Source: JAICXG01 sp036825615
GTDB taxonomy: Bacteria; Verrucomicrobiota; Verrucomicrobiia; Chthoniobacterales; UBA10450
Direction of reading: 5' to 3'
Length of the DNA stretch: 64,000 nt
Assembly (NCBI GenBank): GCA_036825615.1
Contig: DAISXY010000003.1
Coordinates: 186,001 to 250,000, forward strand
Part shown: piece after piece, positions 8,738-18,359 of the stretch
Layout: every line of letters starts with the position of its first letter
How positions within the stretch are numbered: the first letter of the stretch is position 1
Notes under the pieces: generated by a model
Database searches by the model: none
What the model saw: only the letters and a program-made list of their open reading frames with translations
Told to the model about the DNA's origin: nothing
Position numbers and translations under genes: made by a program

Positions 8738-11700
8738 ATGGCAAATCTCATTGTGTCTGGTTCTGTTTCCCTCGCGAGCGGCGACTATCGGATCGCGGGC
8801 GTGTCGGTGCAGGCAAGCTTGTGCGAGGAGGATCAGGAAGCGGTTTCGACTGGCAACTCCCACCGGATGGAGCTTGGTCGCGGCCACACCGACGCGGATG
8901 GAAAGTTCACCATTGCCAGCGACCCGAATGATCCGCGGATTTCGCGCTGGGTCTGCGCGCTGCGCAATTGCGCCGAGTTCAAGTTCGAACTCACGCTGCT
9001 TGATCGCGATGGATCAGTCCTGCGTCGAAGCGGCCCCTTCTCCTGGCGTGACAATCACTCCTTTGCCCTGACGTTGCGCGAATCACACTACCGGCTCACA
9101 GCCGAGGATTTGGCAGAGGCCGGCCGGCGCACGTTCGAGTCCCAGACGGTGCGCATGGACCAGGTGGCGTGCGAACTCACGACGCTTTCGCCCCGTGGGA
9201 TTTTTCGCGATTGGACGGTGGCGCGGCGGATCGCACTGCTCGACAAATTGGAACAGGCATTTCTCGATCCCAACCAAGCCTTTGCCGGCGCCGGCGTGCC
9301 ACTTCGTTTTCATACGCTGACGAATGAGCCTGAGTTGGCGGCGCTGCGCGCTCAGCTCAGCCACATGCAGCGTCCTGATTTGACCGAGGCGCTCGCACCG
9401 GCTGTTGAGCGCGCGCGGGCGGCAGACAACCTTCTCCTCACCGGCTCGTATCTGGATACGAAATCGCTCCGCCGAGGCGACATCGTTGGCGCGGTTAATC
9501 GTCTCCTCGATCCGGGAATCCGGTTCGCTGACGAGCTGGCCAATCTGTTTCCCTGGTTCAAGTCGCCGCTCACCGGTTACCGGGATTATCTGCGCGATCG
9601 TTGGGTCGACGATCAGCGCATCGTGCACCAGTTGGGCGGGGGCGATGTCGCGGTCGCATCGCGCGCGGTCTTGTACGCGCGTCTGAAGAACCGTTTTCAC
9701 CAGGAGTTCGAAACCCACGACACGACCACGCAGCCCGCGAATCGGATCCTCATCTCGATCCTGACCGCAATCCTGACCGCACCAACCGGCAGCACCTACG
9801 GCTTCGGGCTCGCGGCAGCCGCGATCCCGGCCCAGGGCGAGATGAGCGACCGCGATTATCTCGACACCCTCATCGCGCTTAGTGGCGAATCCCGTGCCGA
9901 ACTGGAGAAGCGTTACCGGCTGAACCTCAGTCGCTCAGACCTCGAGCCAGGCAATCCCGTCCAGCAAAACATCGACACGCTTCAGCGCCTCTTCACCGAC
10001 AGCTATCAGAGTGTTGACGATCCGTTTCCCGCCACGCCCGACCGGATCGCTAACACGCCCGAGCTGCTCATTATAAAGTTCCCGGCCGAAGCAGCGGGGC
10101 CCTTTTTCCTGGAATACGAAGAGTGGCTTGCGCGCGAGGAGGCGTTTTATCCGGAAAACTTTTTCGATCCGCGTGCGACCTACCACTGGACCCTGCTCGA
10201 GCGACTGCAGAAGACGCATGACATACTCTGGGCCAACTCCATGCCGGTCGGGGCCTTTTTGGATTTGGGCAAAGGCGACAAGGCGAAGTTCGATCCCACC
10301 TCCGGCAGTTACGATCACAAAGCGGCCAAGTGGCAATGGGTGCGCAATCATGTCGAGCTGTGGGAATTCATTAGCGACGCAAACAACACCGCTGCTTCTC
10401 TCAACTACGCCTTCGCCGAGCAGAAATATCTCACCGCGCTCGATTGGGTGAGGCAGCTTCGCGAGTTCGCGCTCAAGTCTGACGCCACCTGGCAATACGA
10501 TCCCGCCAGCTTCGTCAAGGCGCAGAAGAACACCGACGTCAGCACGATCGAAAAGCTCGGCGTTGATTCGGGCAGTGCTCGGCTCGGCTTTGAGGGAATG
10601 TACTGGCGGTTCTTCGGCCAGCATTGGGACTCGGACATCCAGGCGCCGCTCAGCGACTTATTACCCGGCAATACCGAGATCACCGATCACTGGTGGGGAA
10701 ATCCGGATTTCGACTGGCCGGGAAATCGCCGCGAGCTGCGTTATCTCCTCGATTATCTGCTCTACCGCTATCTGCCGGCCTGTCTCTCGGAAGTGCAGCT
10801 CGCGATTGGGAAATATGCCGATGCCGTCCGGCAACTGATCGGGCCGGCGCACTTCAACATCTTCGCGGCAGATCCGAAAGCAGACGTGTTTCCCGTCACG
10901 ACTGAGGCGGGCTTTTTCTATCATTTCACAAACGGACCGCTGCCGTATGCGACCTCGTCGGATCGCTCGCAAATACCAGCTCCGCTTCCGGTCACGGCCG
11001 TGCCGAGCAACCGGGCCGAGATTGGCTATTTCAAGCTCAAGCTGGGCAACGCGGTCCTCGAATGGGCCGACGCACTCTATCGGAGCAATCAGCCCGACAG
11101 CATCATGCGGGCGCGCGAGCTTTATAAGGGCGTGCTCTTCTTGCACGGCGACGACCCGGCAATCACCCCGACCTGGCCACAGCGCGGTTGGCACCCGCTG
11201 CCGCTGCCGTTTCCTTTTATCAAGACGAAGCGCAATCCCGCGATAGAGAGCCAATCAAACCGCGCCCGCCTTGGGTTTACGCAGATCAATGCCGGACTGA
11301 ATTACTACGGCGCATCACCGACGCTGGTGCCGCCGGTGCGCTATCGCGTCTTGAAAGAAGCCGCGGATCGTTTTGCCGCCGGGGCGCGCGGGGCGCAGAG
11401 CGATTTTCTCAATTACATGCAGCAGATCGACACCTTGACGGTGAACGAGATGCAGGCGCGCACAATGGTGGCGAAAGCGAATGCGGCGATCGCGATCGCG
11501 CAGGAGCAACAAAAGATCGCGGAATTCAACGTCGGCGAGGCGCAGAAGCAGGTTGATGCGATCAACGCGCAGATCGCGGCGAAGAAAGCCGAGATCGCGA
11601 AGAAGGATGATTTTTTCGAGCAACTCAAAGATTTCGCCGGCGGGATGAAGGACTCGGTCATGAACCTGGGCGAGATGGCATTCAAAGGCGAAGGCGACGC

Positions 11701-13249
11701 CGCGCCCGCGAGTGCGACCCAGCTTTCCACCGGCGACATTCTCAGCCTCGGCGCCAAGGTCGGCACTGCCAGCAACATGCTCGGCGCGGGTACGCAGGCG
11801 CTGGGCGGAGCCGCGGGCGTGGCCGGGCCGTTCGGAGCCTTTTTGTATGCGGGCGTGAGCTCGATGCAATCAATGGCGGACGCGGTCGCAAAGCGCGCCG
11901 GCGATCTCGCGCAACTGCAAAACGTCGCGCTGCCCGCGGCCAAGGCGCTGGTCGATGTGAAGAAGCGCGATGTCACGATCGCGCAACTTTCGCAGGCCAT
12001 CGCACAGGCGGATGCGAAGCTCGGCTCAGACCTGCTCGTCTATTACGCGCAGCGTTTCGCCAACCGCGCCTTTCTCGTTTCAATGGCTGAGTTCTCGAAT
12101 CGCCTCATGCGGCGCTACCTCGATCTCGCCGGCCGCACGGCCTGGCTGGCGGAGCGCGCGCTCGCTTTTGAACAGGACCGCGATCTCAGCATCATCGCGT
12201 TCGACTATTTTCCGCGCGCGCAGCTCGGGGTTTCTGGTGCCGACCTGCTCCAGTTGCATCTCGCCGAATTGGAAGCCGCCCGAATTCAAGGCCTCACGCA
12301 AACCATTCCGGTGAAGCAAACGATCAGTCTCGCGCGCGAGTTCCCGATTTCGTTCGGCCAATTGAAAAAGACCGGCGCGTGTACCTTCGCGACGAGCGAG
12401 ACGCCGCTGCGTCTGGTCTATCCCGGCGTTTACGGTTATCGCGTGCGCAACATCACCATCGCCGCGACCTATGCTTCCGCGATCCAGCCGCACCGGGGAT
12501 TGCTCTCGAATCAGGGAGTCTCGCTTGTGACCCGCGACCAGAGCGGCTCCGCGCACACGCTCGTGCGCTATCCGGATGCGCTCCCGGTCTCGGAGTTTCG
12601 AATGCGCGACGATATGTGGGTGTTTGATCTTCCCGATGAAACGCTGCTGCCATTTGAAGGAAGCGGGATCGAGACGGTGTGGGAACTTGCTCTGTCAAAA
12701 ATCGGAAACGCGAACGGCTTCGAGACACTAACCGACGTGCTCATCACCTTTGATATGCGTGCGAGCTACTCCGCGTTTCTGCAAAAGGAACAGATCGCGG
12801 CCCTGCCCGCTTCCGCGAATCGCTCGCTCCTCATTTCCGCAAACGCGAACAATCCCGGTGCGCTCGCGCATTTCCGTGCGCACGGCGGGAAGGTGAAGCT
12901 TGCCTTCGATGTGGCGAAAGCGGCGCGCAACTCGAACGAGACAACGCGAACGACGTTGAATTTCGTTCTCATCGCGGTCGGAGCGCAAGATCCGCCGTTC
13001 AGCGCGAAGTTCACGTCCGTCACACCGCCGAATACCGTCGCGATCAGCTTCGAGAAGGGCGTCGCGCTCTCGAACGCCGGCGTCCTCTCGGATGGAAACG
13101 GCGGCGTGCCTCTGCCGCTCAACGGCTTTGTGGGGCTGAATGCTGATCAGGTCTTCACCCTCGAGATCGACACGGCGGCGAATCCAGGGATCGATTTCAA
13201 AAATCTCCGCGAGATCATGCTCCTGATCGAATACGAAGCCAGCTTCTAG
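8738..13249 (+). CDS. Tc toxin complex subunit A-like protein, compact and orphan
   Basis: A 1503-aa protein with a clear Shine-Dalgarno (GGAGGT, 6 nt before ATG). Residues 1-115 look like a transthyretin/carboxypeptidase-regulatory beta-sandwich (HTDADGKFTI). The middle is helical; AVLEWADALYRSNQPDSIM then RARELYKGVLFLHG (near 767-797) resembles the conserved TcA stretch before the pore domain. Residues about 885-965 form a long coiled coil, 1011-1050 a Gly/Ala-rich hydrophobic segment, 1056-1158 a second helical arm: the hairpin layout of a TcA translocation channel. Residues about 1197-1346 (LKKTGACTFATSETPLRL, YPGVYGYRVRNITI, LPFEGSGIETVWELAL) match what I recall of the TcA C-terminal TcB-binding region. 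TcA proteins are usually about 2400 aa, so most of the N-terminal shell is missing. No TcB, TcC/Rhs or chitinase gene is nearby. Homology is by recall, not search; the function as a toxin is inference. Confidence 0.75.
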   Translation: MANLIVSGSVSLASGDYRIAGVSVQASLCEEDQEAVSTGNSHRMELGRGHTDADGKFTIASDPNDPRISRWVCALRNCAEFKFELTLLDRDGSVLRRSGPFSWRDNHSFALTLRESHYRLTAEDLAEAGRRTFESQTVRMDQVACELTTLSPRGIFRDWTVARRIALLDKLEQAFLDPNQAFAGAGVPLRFHTLTNEPELAALRAQLSHMQRPDLTEALAPAVERARAADNLLLTGSYLDTKSLRRGDIVGAVNRLLDPGIRFADELANLFPWFKSPLTGYRDYLRDRWVDDQRIVHQLGGGDVAVASRAVLYARLKNRFHQEFETHDTTTQPANRILISILTAILTAPTGSTYGFGLAAAAIPAQGEMSDRDYLDTLIALSGESRAELEKRYRLNLSRSDLEPGNPVQQNIDTLQRLFTDSYQSVDDPFPATPDRIANTPELLIIKFPAEAAGPFFLEYEEWLAREEAFYPENFFDPRATYHWTLLERLQKTHDILWANSMPVGAFLDLGKGDKAKFDPTSGSYDHKAAKWQWVRNHVELWEFISDANNTAASLNYAFAEQKYLTALDWVRQLREFALKSDATWQYDPASFVKAQKNTDVSTIEKLGVDSGSARLGFEGMYWRFFGQHWDSDIQAPLSDLLPGNTEITDHWWGNPDFDWPGNRRELRYLLDYLLYRYLPACLSEVQLAIGKYADAVRQLIGPAHFNIFAADPKADVFPVTTEAGFFYHFTNGPLPYATSSDRSQIPAPLPVTAVPSNRAEIGYFKLKLGNAVLEWADALYRSNQPDSIMRARELYKGVLFLHGDDPAITPTWPQRGWHPLPLPFPFIKTKRNPAIESQSNRARLGFTQINAGLNYYGASPTLVPPVRYRVLKEAADRFAAGARGAQSDFLNYMQQIDTLTVNEMQARTMVAKANAAIAIAQEQQKIAEFNVGEAQKQVDAINAQIAAKKAEIAKKDDFFEQLKDFAGGMKDSVMNLGEMAFKGEGDAAPASATQLSTGDILSLGAKVGTASNMLGAGTQALGGAAGVAGPFGAFLYAGVSSMQSMADAVAKRAGDLAQLQNVALPAAKALVDVKKRDVTIAQLSQAIAQADAKLGSDLLVYYAQRFANRAFLVSMAEFSNRLMRRYLDLAGRTAWLAERALAFEQDRDLSIIAFDYFPRAQLGVSGADLLQLHLAELEAARIQGLTQTIPVKQTISLAREFPISFGQLKKTGACTFATSETPLRLVYPGVYGYRVRNITIAATYASAIQPHRGLLSNQGVSLVTRDQSGSAHTLVRYPDALPVSEFRMRDDMWVFDLPDETLLPFEGSGIETVWELALSKIGNANGFETLTDVLITFDMRASYSAFLQKEQIAALPASANRSLLISANANNPGALAHFRAHGGKVKLAFDVAKAARNSNETTRTTLNFVLIAVGAQDPPFSAKFTSVTPPNTVAISFEKGVALSNAGVLSDGNGGVPLPLNGFVGLNADQVFTLEIDTAANPGIDFKNLREIMLLIEYEASF

Positions 13250-13337
13250 GACGCCGCGCTACGCCCGCACCGGCGATTATCCCAATCGCGGCGGTTGGTT
13301 TGCGCAGCCCCGCGCGCGCCGCTAGCGTGAATCGTTC

Positions 13338-14678
13338 ATGAAGGTCGAAGTCGAAACGCAACCGCATTGTGTCGCCACACTGAAGATCGAGCTGCCGCCG
13401 TCGGAAGTTTCGAAGGAATGGGACGCGATCGCGGACAGCTTTGCCGCGCATGCGCGCATTCCAGGTTATCGCCCAGGCAAAGCGCCGAAGCGGGTGATCG
13501 AAGCCAAGTTTCGCAAGGACATTCAGGATGAGCTGACAAAAAAGCTCGTGTCGAAGAGCTACCACCAGGCGATCGAGCAGGAGAATTTGCGCGTCGTTTC
13601 CCTGACGAATCTGGAAGATGTCGAGTTTGGCGAAGATCGCTCGATGCGCTTTCGCGCCACGGTCGTGACCGCGCCGGAGTTTGAGCTGCCGGAGTACAAA
13701 GGCATTCCGCTCCAGTTGCCCGATACGAAGGTGACCGAGGCGGAAATCGAGGCCGCGGTCGAGCGCCTGCGCGAGCAATCGGCCGACTTTGTCGACGTGC
13801 CGGAGCGCGGATTGGAGATGGAAGATTTCGCGGTGCTTGATTTTGCCGGCGCGGTCGAGGGCAAACCGATCGCGGAGCTGGCGCCGAACGCGAGCCGCAA
13901 TTTGCAGGGGGGAAAAAAATTCTGGCTCCGGCTTGCGCCGGACAATTTCCTGCCGGGTTTTGCCGAACAATTGCTCGGCCTCAAGCCTAACGAATCGCGG
14001 AAAGTGACGGTCGAGTTCCCGGGCGAGTTCCCGGTTCCAGAGCTGGCGGGCAAGACCGCCGAGTACGACGTTATGCTGCACGAAATCAAACAGCGCGTCC
14101 TGCCTGCGATTGACGATGCCTTTGCCGGAAAATGGATGCCGGGAAAAAATGTCGCCGAGTTGCGCGAGCGGCTCGAGCACCAGATCGAGCATGAAAAGGA
14201 ACACGAACGGCAGCGGGCACAAGAAGCGCAGATTGTCCGCTATCTGCTCGAGCGGACGCAGTTCGAGCTGCCGCCGAACCTTTTAAAATCGGAAACCCGC
14301 AGCACCCTCGCCGAGCTGGTGCAACGCAACCGCGAACGCGGGGTTCCCGACGAAATGATGAAAGACAAGGAACAGGAGCTGATCCAGGCCGCGGGCGGAT
14401 TGGCGACGCACCGGCTCAAGACGAATTTCATTCTTCATCGCATTGCCGAGCAGGAAAAAATTCGCGTCACCCGCGAGGATCTCGACGAGCGCATTCGCCA
14501 CGAGGCGATGCATCGCAACCTGACGCCGGAAAAAATGCACGAGGAGATTGAGAAAAACGGCGCGATGGAGGGTCTAATCGAGCAGGTGCTTCTGGCCAAG
14601 ACGATTGATTTCCTCGGGTCGAATGCTACCATCGAGGGCGCGCCTGCGGCCTCCGTTCCCACCGAGCCTAACGAATGA
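13338..14678 (+). CDS. tig: Trigger factor
   Basis: Ribosome-associated chaperone with peptidyl-prolyl isomerase activity. The 446-aa length fits. The N-terminal ribosome-binding domain contains the signature PGYRPGKAPKRVIEAKF near residue 45, analogous to the GFRxGKxP ribosome-docking loop. A central FKBP-like domain (about 150-240) includes FAVLDFAG and PGFAEQLLGLKPNESRKVTV. The C-terminal arms are highly charged and helical. It overlaps clpP by 4 bp (ATGA) and heads the classic tig-clpP-clpX order, so nascent-chain folding and proteolysis are co-expressed. Confidence 0.95.
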   Translation: MKVEVETQPHCVATLKIELPPSEVSKEWDAIADSFAAHARIPGYRPGKAPKRVIEAKFRKDIQDELTKKLVSKSYHQAIEQENLRVVSLTNLEDVEFGEDRSMRFRATVVTAPEFELPEYKGIPLQLPDTKVTEAEIEAAVERLREQSADFVDVPERGLEMEDFAVLDFAGAVEGKPIAELAPNASRNLQGGKKFWLRLAPDNFLPGFAEQLLGLKPNESRKVTVEFPGEFPVPELAGKTAEYDVMLHEIKQRVLPAIDDAFAGKWMPGKNVAELRERLEHQIEHEKEHERQRAQEAQIVRYLLERTQFELPPNLLKSETRSTLAELVQRNRERGVPDEMMKDKEQELIQAAGGLATHRLKTNFILHRIAEQEKIRVTREDLDERIRHEAMHRNLTPEKMHEEIEKNGAMEGLIEQVLLAKTIDFLGSNATIEGAPAASVPTEPNE

Positions 14679-15394
14679 AAATGACAGAAAATCGCGACAC
14701 CAATCTATCTCAATCCGTCCTCGTTCCGATGGTCGTGGAACAGACCGGGCGAGGGGAACGCAGCTACGATATTTACTCGCGCCTGCTGAAGGACCGGATC
14801 GTTTTCATCGGCACGCCGATTGACGATCACATTGCCAATCTCGTCATCGCCCAGCTGCTTTTCCTGCAAATGGAAGATGGGAAAAAGGACATCAATCTTT
14901 ACATCAATTCGCCCGGCGGTTCGGTCACGGCCGGTCTCGCGATTTACGATACGATGCAGTTTCTCACCTGCGACGTCACGACCTACTGCCTCGGGATGGC
15001 GGCGAGCATGGGCGCGGTCCTGCTCGCGGCCGGAACCAAGGGCAAGCGTTACGCGCTTCCGAATTCCGACATCATGATCCACCAGGTCTCGGGTGGCGCT
15101 CAAGGGCAGGCGAGCGATGTCGAGCGCACGGTCGAATACATGTTCAAGCTGAAGAAGCGGCTCATCCACATCCTTTCCCAGCACACCGGCAAGTCCGAAG
15201 AACAGGTGCAGCGCGATTCCGACCGGGATTATTACATGAGCGCGCTCGAAGCGAAGGCTTACGGGTTGGTGGACGAGGTTATCAAGTCGCGCAAGGAGGC
15301 GAAATTACTTGATGGCGACGGGGCGAAGGCAGCCCTGAACGATCGCGCGACCGCGGTCGCGGAGGCGGCCCTGCCCCAGAAACTCGGGGAATAG
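14675..15394 (+). CDS. clpP: ATP-dependent Clp protease proteolytic subunit
   Basis: Serine protease that forms the degradation chamber used with ClpX or ClpA/C. The 239-aa chain has the catalytic Ser in GMAASMGAVLLAAG, His in IMIHQVSGGAQGQA and the later Asp in the DRDYYMSALEAKAYGLVDE region. It is longer than the usual 195-210 aa because of a polar C-terminal extension of about 25 residues after the VDEVI motif (AKLLDGDGAKAALNDRATAV), which is not part of the catalytic core. The start overlaps the tig stop (ATGA), indicating translational coupling. Confidence 0.97.
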   Translation: MKMTENRDTNLSQSVLVPMVVEQTGRGERSYDIYSRLLKDRIVFIGTPIDDHIANLVIAQLLFLQMEDGKKDINLYINSPGGSVTAGLAIYDTMQFLTCDVTTYCLGMAASMGAVLLAAGTKGKRYALPNSDIMIHQVSGGAQGQASDVERTVEYMFKLKKRLIHILSQHTGKSEEQVQRDSDRDYYMSALEAKAYGLVDEVIKSRKEAKLLDGDGAKAALNDRATAVAEAALPQKLGE

Positions 15395-15416
15395 GACCTG
15401 CTTTAGAGGGGAGACC

Positions 15417-16697
15417 ATGGCGCGCGCCTCGAACCTCACGATGTGCAGCTTCTGCGGCAAGAGCCACGCAGAGGTGCGCAAGCTCATCGCCGGTCCCGGC
15501 GTTTATATCTGCGACAGTTGCATCAACGTCTGCAAAAGCATCCTCGACAAGGAGCTGAACGAGGACGCGCGGCGGCAATCGTCTGCCATGCGCGTGCCGA
15601 AGCCCGCCGAAATCCGGCGTTCCCTCGACCAGTATGTCGTCGGGCAGGAGATCGCGAAAAAGACGCTTTCGGTCGCGGTGCACAATCATTTCAAGCGCGT
15701 GCTGCAAACCGCTCCACCGGCAGACACCTCGGCGGCATTTCAGCCTGATCCTTTCGCGGATGTCGAGATCGAGAAGAGCAACATCCTGCTCATCGGCCCA
15801 ACCGGGTCCGGTAAGACGCTCCTCGCCAAAACGCTGGCGAAAATTCTCGACGTTCCGTTTTGTATCGCCGATGCGACCACACTGACCGAAGCCGGCTACG
15901 TTGGCGAGGACGTGGAAAATATTATCCTGCGCCTCCTGCAAAACGCTGATTACGACGTGAAGCGGGCCGAGATCGGGATCGTTTACATCGACGAGATCGA
16001 CAAGATCGGACGCAAGACCGACAACGTCTCGATCACGCGCGACGTTTCCGGCGAAGGCGTGCAGCAAGCGCTCCTGAAAATTCTCGAAGGCAGCACCTGC
16101 AATGTTCCGCCGCAGGGTGGCCGCAAACATCCGCACCAGGAATACATCCAGGTCAACACCGAGAAGATCCTGTTCATCTGCGGCGGCGCCTTTGTTGGCT
16201 TGGAGAAAATTGTCCAGAAACGGCTCGGTAATCGGGTCATGGGCTTCGGCAGTCCGACCCTCGAAGCAGAGGACGTGATGCGGCGTGAAGCCGTCCGTCA
16301 GGTCGAGCCGGAGGATCTGCTCGCCTTTGGCATGATCCCGGAATTCATCGGCCGGCTCCCGGTCGTGAGCGCGCTCGACGCGCTGACCGAGGAAGAGATG
16401 GTGATGATTCTGACCGAGACGAAAAACGCGATGATCAAGCAGTACACCAAGCTCTTCGCGATGGAAGACGTCCGGCTGACCGTGACCAAGGATGCATTGC
16501 GCGCGCTCGCCGCCCAGGCCGTGACCAAAGGCACGGGCGCGCGGGCGCTTCGTTCCATGCTCGAGCGGATCATGCTCGACATCATGTATGAAGTGCCGAG
16601 CCGGGAAGACGTCGCCGAAGTCACGATCAATCGCGCCGTGGTCGAAGGCAAAAAGCTCCCGCTGATTCGCAAGAAACAGGACAAGGACGCGGCCTGA
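15417..16697 (+). CDS. clpX: ATP-dependent Clp protease ATP-binding subunit ClpX
   Basis: AAA+ unfoldase that recognises substrates and feeds them into ClpP. The 426-aa chain starts with the C4 zinc-binding domain (CSFCGKSHAEVRKL ... VYICDSCINVC), then Walker A GPTGSGKTLLAKTLA near residue 125, Walker B IVYIDEIDKIGRK near 190, and the pore/RKH region with PPQGGRKHPHQEYIQV. It lies 22 bp after clpP with a purine-rich GAGGGGAG before the ATG. No feature is unusual. Confidence 0.97.
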   Translation: MARASNLTMCSFCGKSHAEVRKLIAGPGVYICDSCINVCKSILDKELNEDARRQSSAMRVPKPAEIRRSLDQYVVGQEIAKKTLSVAVHNHFKRVLQTAPPADTSAAFQPDPFADVEIEKSNILLIGPTGSGKTLLAKTLAKILDVPFCIADATTLTEAGYVGEDVENIILRLLQNADYDVKRAEIGIVYIDEIDKIGRKTDNVSITRDVSGEGVQQALLKILEGSTCNVPPQGGRKHPHQEYIQVNTEKILFICGGAFVGLEKIVQKRLGNRVMGFGSPTLEAEDVMRREAVRQVEPEDLLAFGMIPEFIGRLPVVSALDALTEEEMVMILTETKNAMIKQYTKLFAMEDVRLTVTKDALRALAAQAVTKGTGARALRSMLERIMLDIMYEVPSREDVAEVTINRAVVEGKKLPLIRKKQDKDAA

Positions 16698-16712
16698 GCT
16701 AACGCTGGCGGG

Positions 16713-17099
16713 ATGAGTTCGAGTATGGCTTCAACACCATCCCCGCGAATCACTCACATTTCCTGGGGGCGCATGCAGATCGAGGGCCTCGGTTCCGGGC
16801 GCGATTTCAAGCTTTATCCCGGTGGCGGCCGCGCCTGGGATTGGAAAGAGACGAACACGCATCACGTCCCCGGAATCCAGCCGGCCGACGTTGAAGAGTT
16901 GTTAGCCAAGGGCAGCACGGTTGTTGTCCTCAGCCGCGGTATGCAGCTGGCCTTGCAAACAGCAGACGAGACGATCGACCTTCTCAAAATTCGCGGCGTG
17001 CCATTTCACATCGAGGAGACCAAGGCGGCGGTCGCGCTTTACAATCAATTGGCAGAAACGGGAGCGCAGGTGGGCGGCCTCTTTCATTCCACCTGCTGA
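16713..17099 (+). CDS. Mth938-like domain protein
   Basis: A 128-aa protein resembling the Mth938/NDUFAF3 fold: ITHISWGRMQIEG ... DFKLYPGGGRAWDWKETNTHHVPGIQPADVEELL ... TVVVLSRGMQLALQT and a C-terminal segment VPFHIEETKAAVALYNQLAETG. Bacterial members have no well-defined biochemical role; the mitochondrial relative helps assemble complex I. It follows clpX by 15 bp and is probably in the same transcript. A second ATG at 16725 gives MASTPSPRITHISWG and could be the true start, since the first twelve bases are not conserved-looking. Confidence 0.8.
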   Translation: MSSSMASTPSPRITHISWGRMQIEGLGSGRDFKLYPGGGRAWDWKETNTHHVPGIQPADVEELLAKGSTVVVLSRGMQLALQTADETIDLLKIRGVPFHIEETKAAVALYNQLAETGAQVGGLFHSTC

Positions 17100-17163
17100 G
17101 TTTGGTGTTGCGAACCGCGCGCCTGCTGCTTGGCAGCCGGACATCGGCCGGATATCTTTGCGG

Positions 17164-18307
17164 ATGGCTACGGAAATTGACGCAATTAACGCCCAAGACT
17201 TGCGCGCCCGGGTAGGCGAACTGCGGAGGTTTCTTTGACCTGCCAAAGCTCCAATCCCGTCTCAACGAACTTGAAGCGCGGATGGCTTCGGCCGATTTCT
17301 GGTCGAACCGCGAGCGCGCCCAGGGCGAAGTCGAGGAAGTCTCACGGCTGCGCGGGCTGATCAATCCGCTGCGCGGGTTGGAGCGCGAGGTGGAGGATTT
17401 CGAAGCCCTGCAGGAACTCGCCGGCGAAGAGACAAACGACGCCGCCCGGCACAAAGCCGAGGAGGAAGTTGCGAGCGAATACGCCCGCATCGTCAGGCAA
17501 CTGGAGGAGTTCGAGCTGCGGCAATTTCTTTCCGGCGAAAACGATCGCGCCAATGCCTTCCTCACCATCCATTCCGGCGCCGGCGGAACGGAGTCGTGCG
17601 ACTGGGCGGACATGCTGCTGCGGATGTATCAGCGTTGGATCGAGCGGAGCGGTTACAGCTCCCAGACAATCGATATTCAACAGGGCGAAGAGGTCGGCAT
17701 TAAGTCGGTCACGCTGCTCGTGAGCGGCGAGTACGCCTACGGGCATTTGCAGACTGAGCGCGGAGTGCATCGCCTGGTGCGCATCTCGCCCTTTGACGCG
17801 AACAAGCGACGGCACACCTCATTTGCGAGCGTCGATGTCGTGCCTGAGATCGCTGATTCCGCGCCGATGGAAATCAATCCGGCCGATATCGAGATCGATA
17901 CCTTCCGGTCCGGCGGCAAAGGCGGCCAGAACGTCAACAAGGTGGAAACAGCGGTGCGACTCGTGCACAGGCCGACCGGGATCGTCGTTGCCTGCCAGGC
18001 GGAACGAAGCCAGGGCCGCAATCGCGATCTGGCGATGAAGATGTTGAAAGCCAGGCTCTACGAGCTCGAGCAGGATAAAAAGCGCGCGGAAATGGATCGC
18101 CAGTACGGCGAGAAAGGCGACATCGCATGGGGCAGCCAGATTCGCTCCTATGTTTTCCAGCCTTACCAGATGGTGAAGGACCACCGCACCGGCGCCGAGA
18201 CCAGCAACGTTCAGGCGGTGATGGACGGGGACATCGACCTCTTCATTGAAGCGAAGTTGCGCGGCCAGAAAGCGGCCAAGGCCGAGAGCGCGGAGAACGA
18301 CGCCTGA
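17164..18307 (+). CDS. prfB: Peptide chain release factor 2, programmed +1 frameshift
   Basis: Terminates translation at UGA and UAA. The gene is read as 17164-17235 joined to 17237-18307 (380 aa). The first frame has 24 sense codons and then an in-frame TGA at 17236; skipping one T restores a frame of 357 codons that continues DLPKLQSRLNELEARMASADFW, standard RF2 sequence. SPF, the UGA-specifying tripeptide, is seen in RISPFDANKRRHTSF, and the catalytic GGQ in RSGGKGGQNVNKVE. A plain ORF caller would start it wrongly at the internal ATG 17282. It is preceded by 64 bp after the Mth938-like gene. Confidence 0.95.
17224..17239 (+). promoter_or_regulatory. RF2 autoregulatory frameshift site
   Basis: CGGAGGTTTCTTTGAC: an internal Shine-Dalgarno (GGAGG), the slippery CTT codon, the TGA stop and the following C that makes it a weak terminator. 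The order CTT-TGA-C is that of the classic prfB frameshift site. When RF2 is scarce the ribosome slips +1 and makes more RF2; when abundant it terminates after 24 codons. Confidence 0.95.
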
Positions 18308-18359
18308 TTGACAGCTGCAAGATCGACTCTGGCGCCGAAAGCGGATAAAAGTTCGCGCG

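Noticed and set aside
17236..17238. In-frame TGA near the start of prfB as a sequencing error or pseudogene
   Set aside because: It matches the conserved prfB frameshift site exactly, including the internal Shine-Dalgarno and following C.
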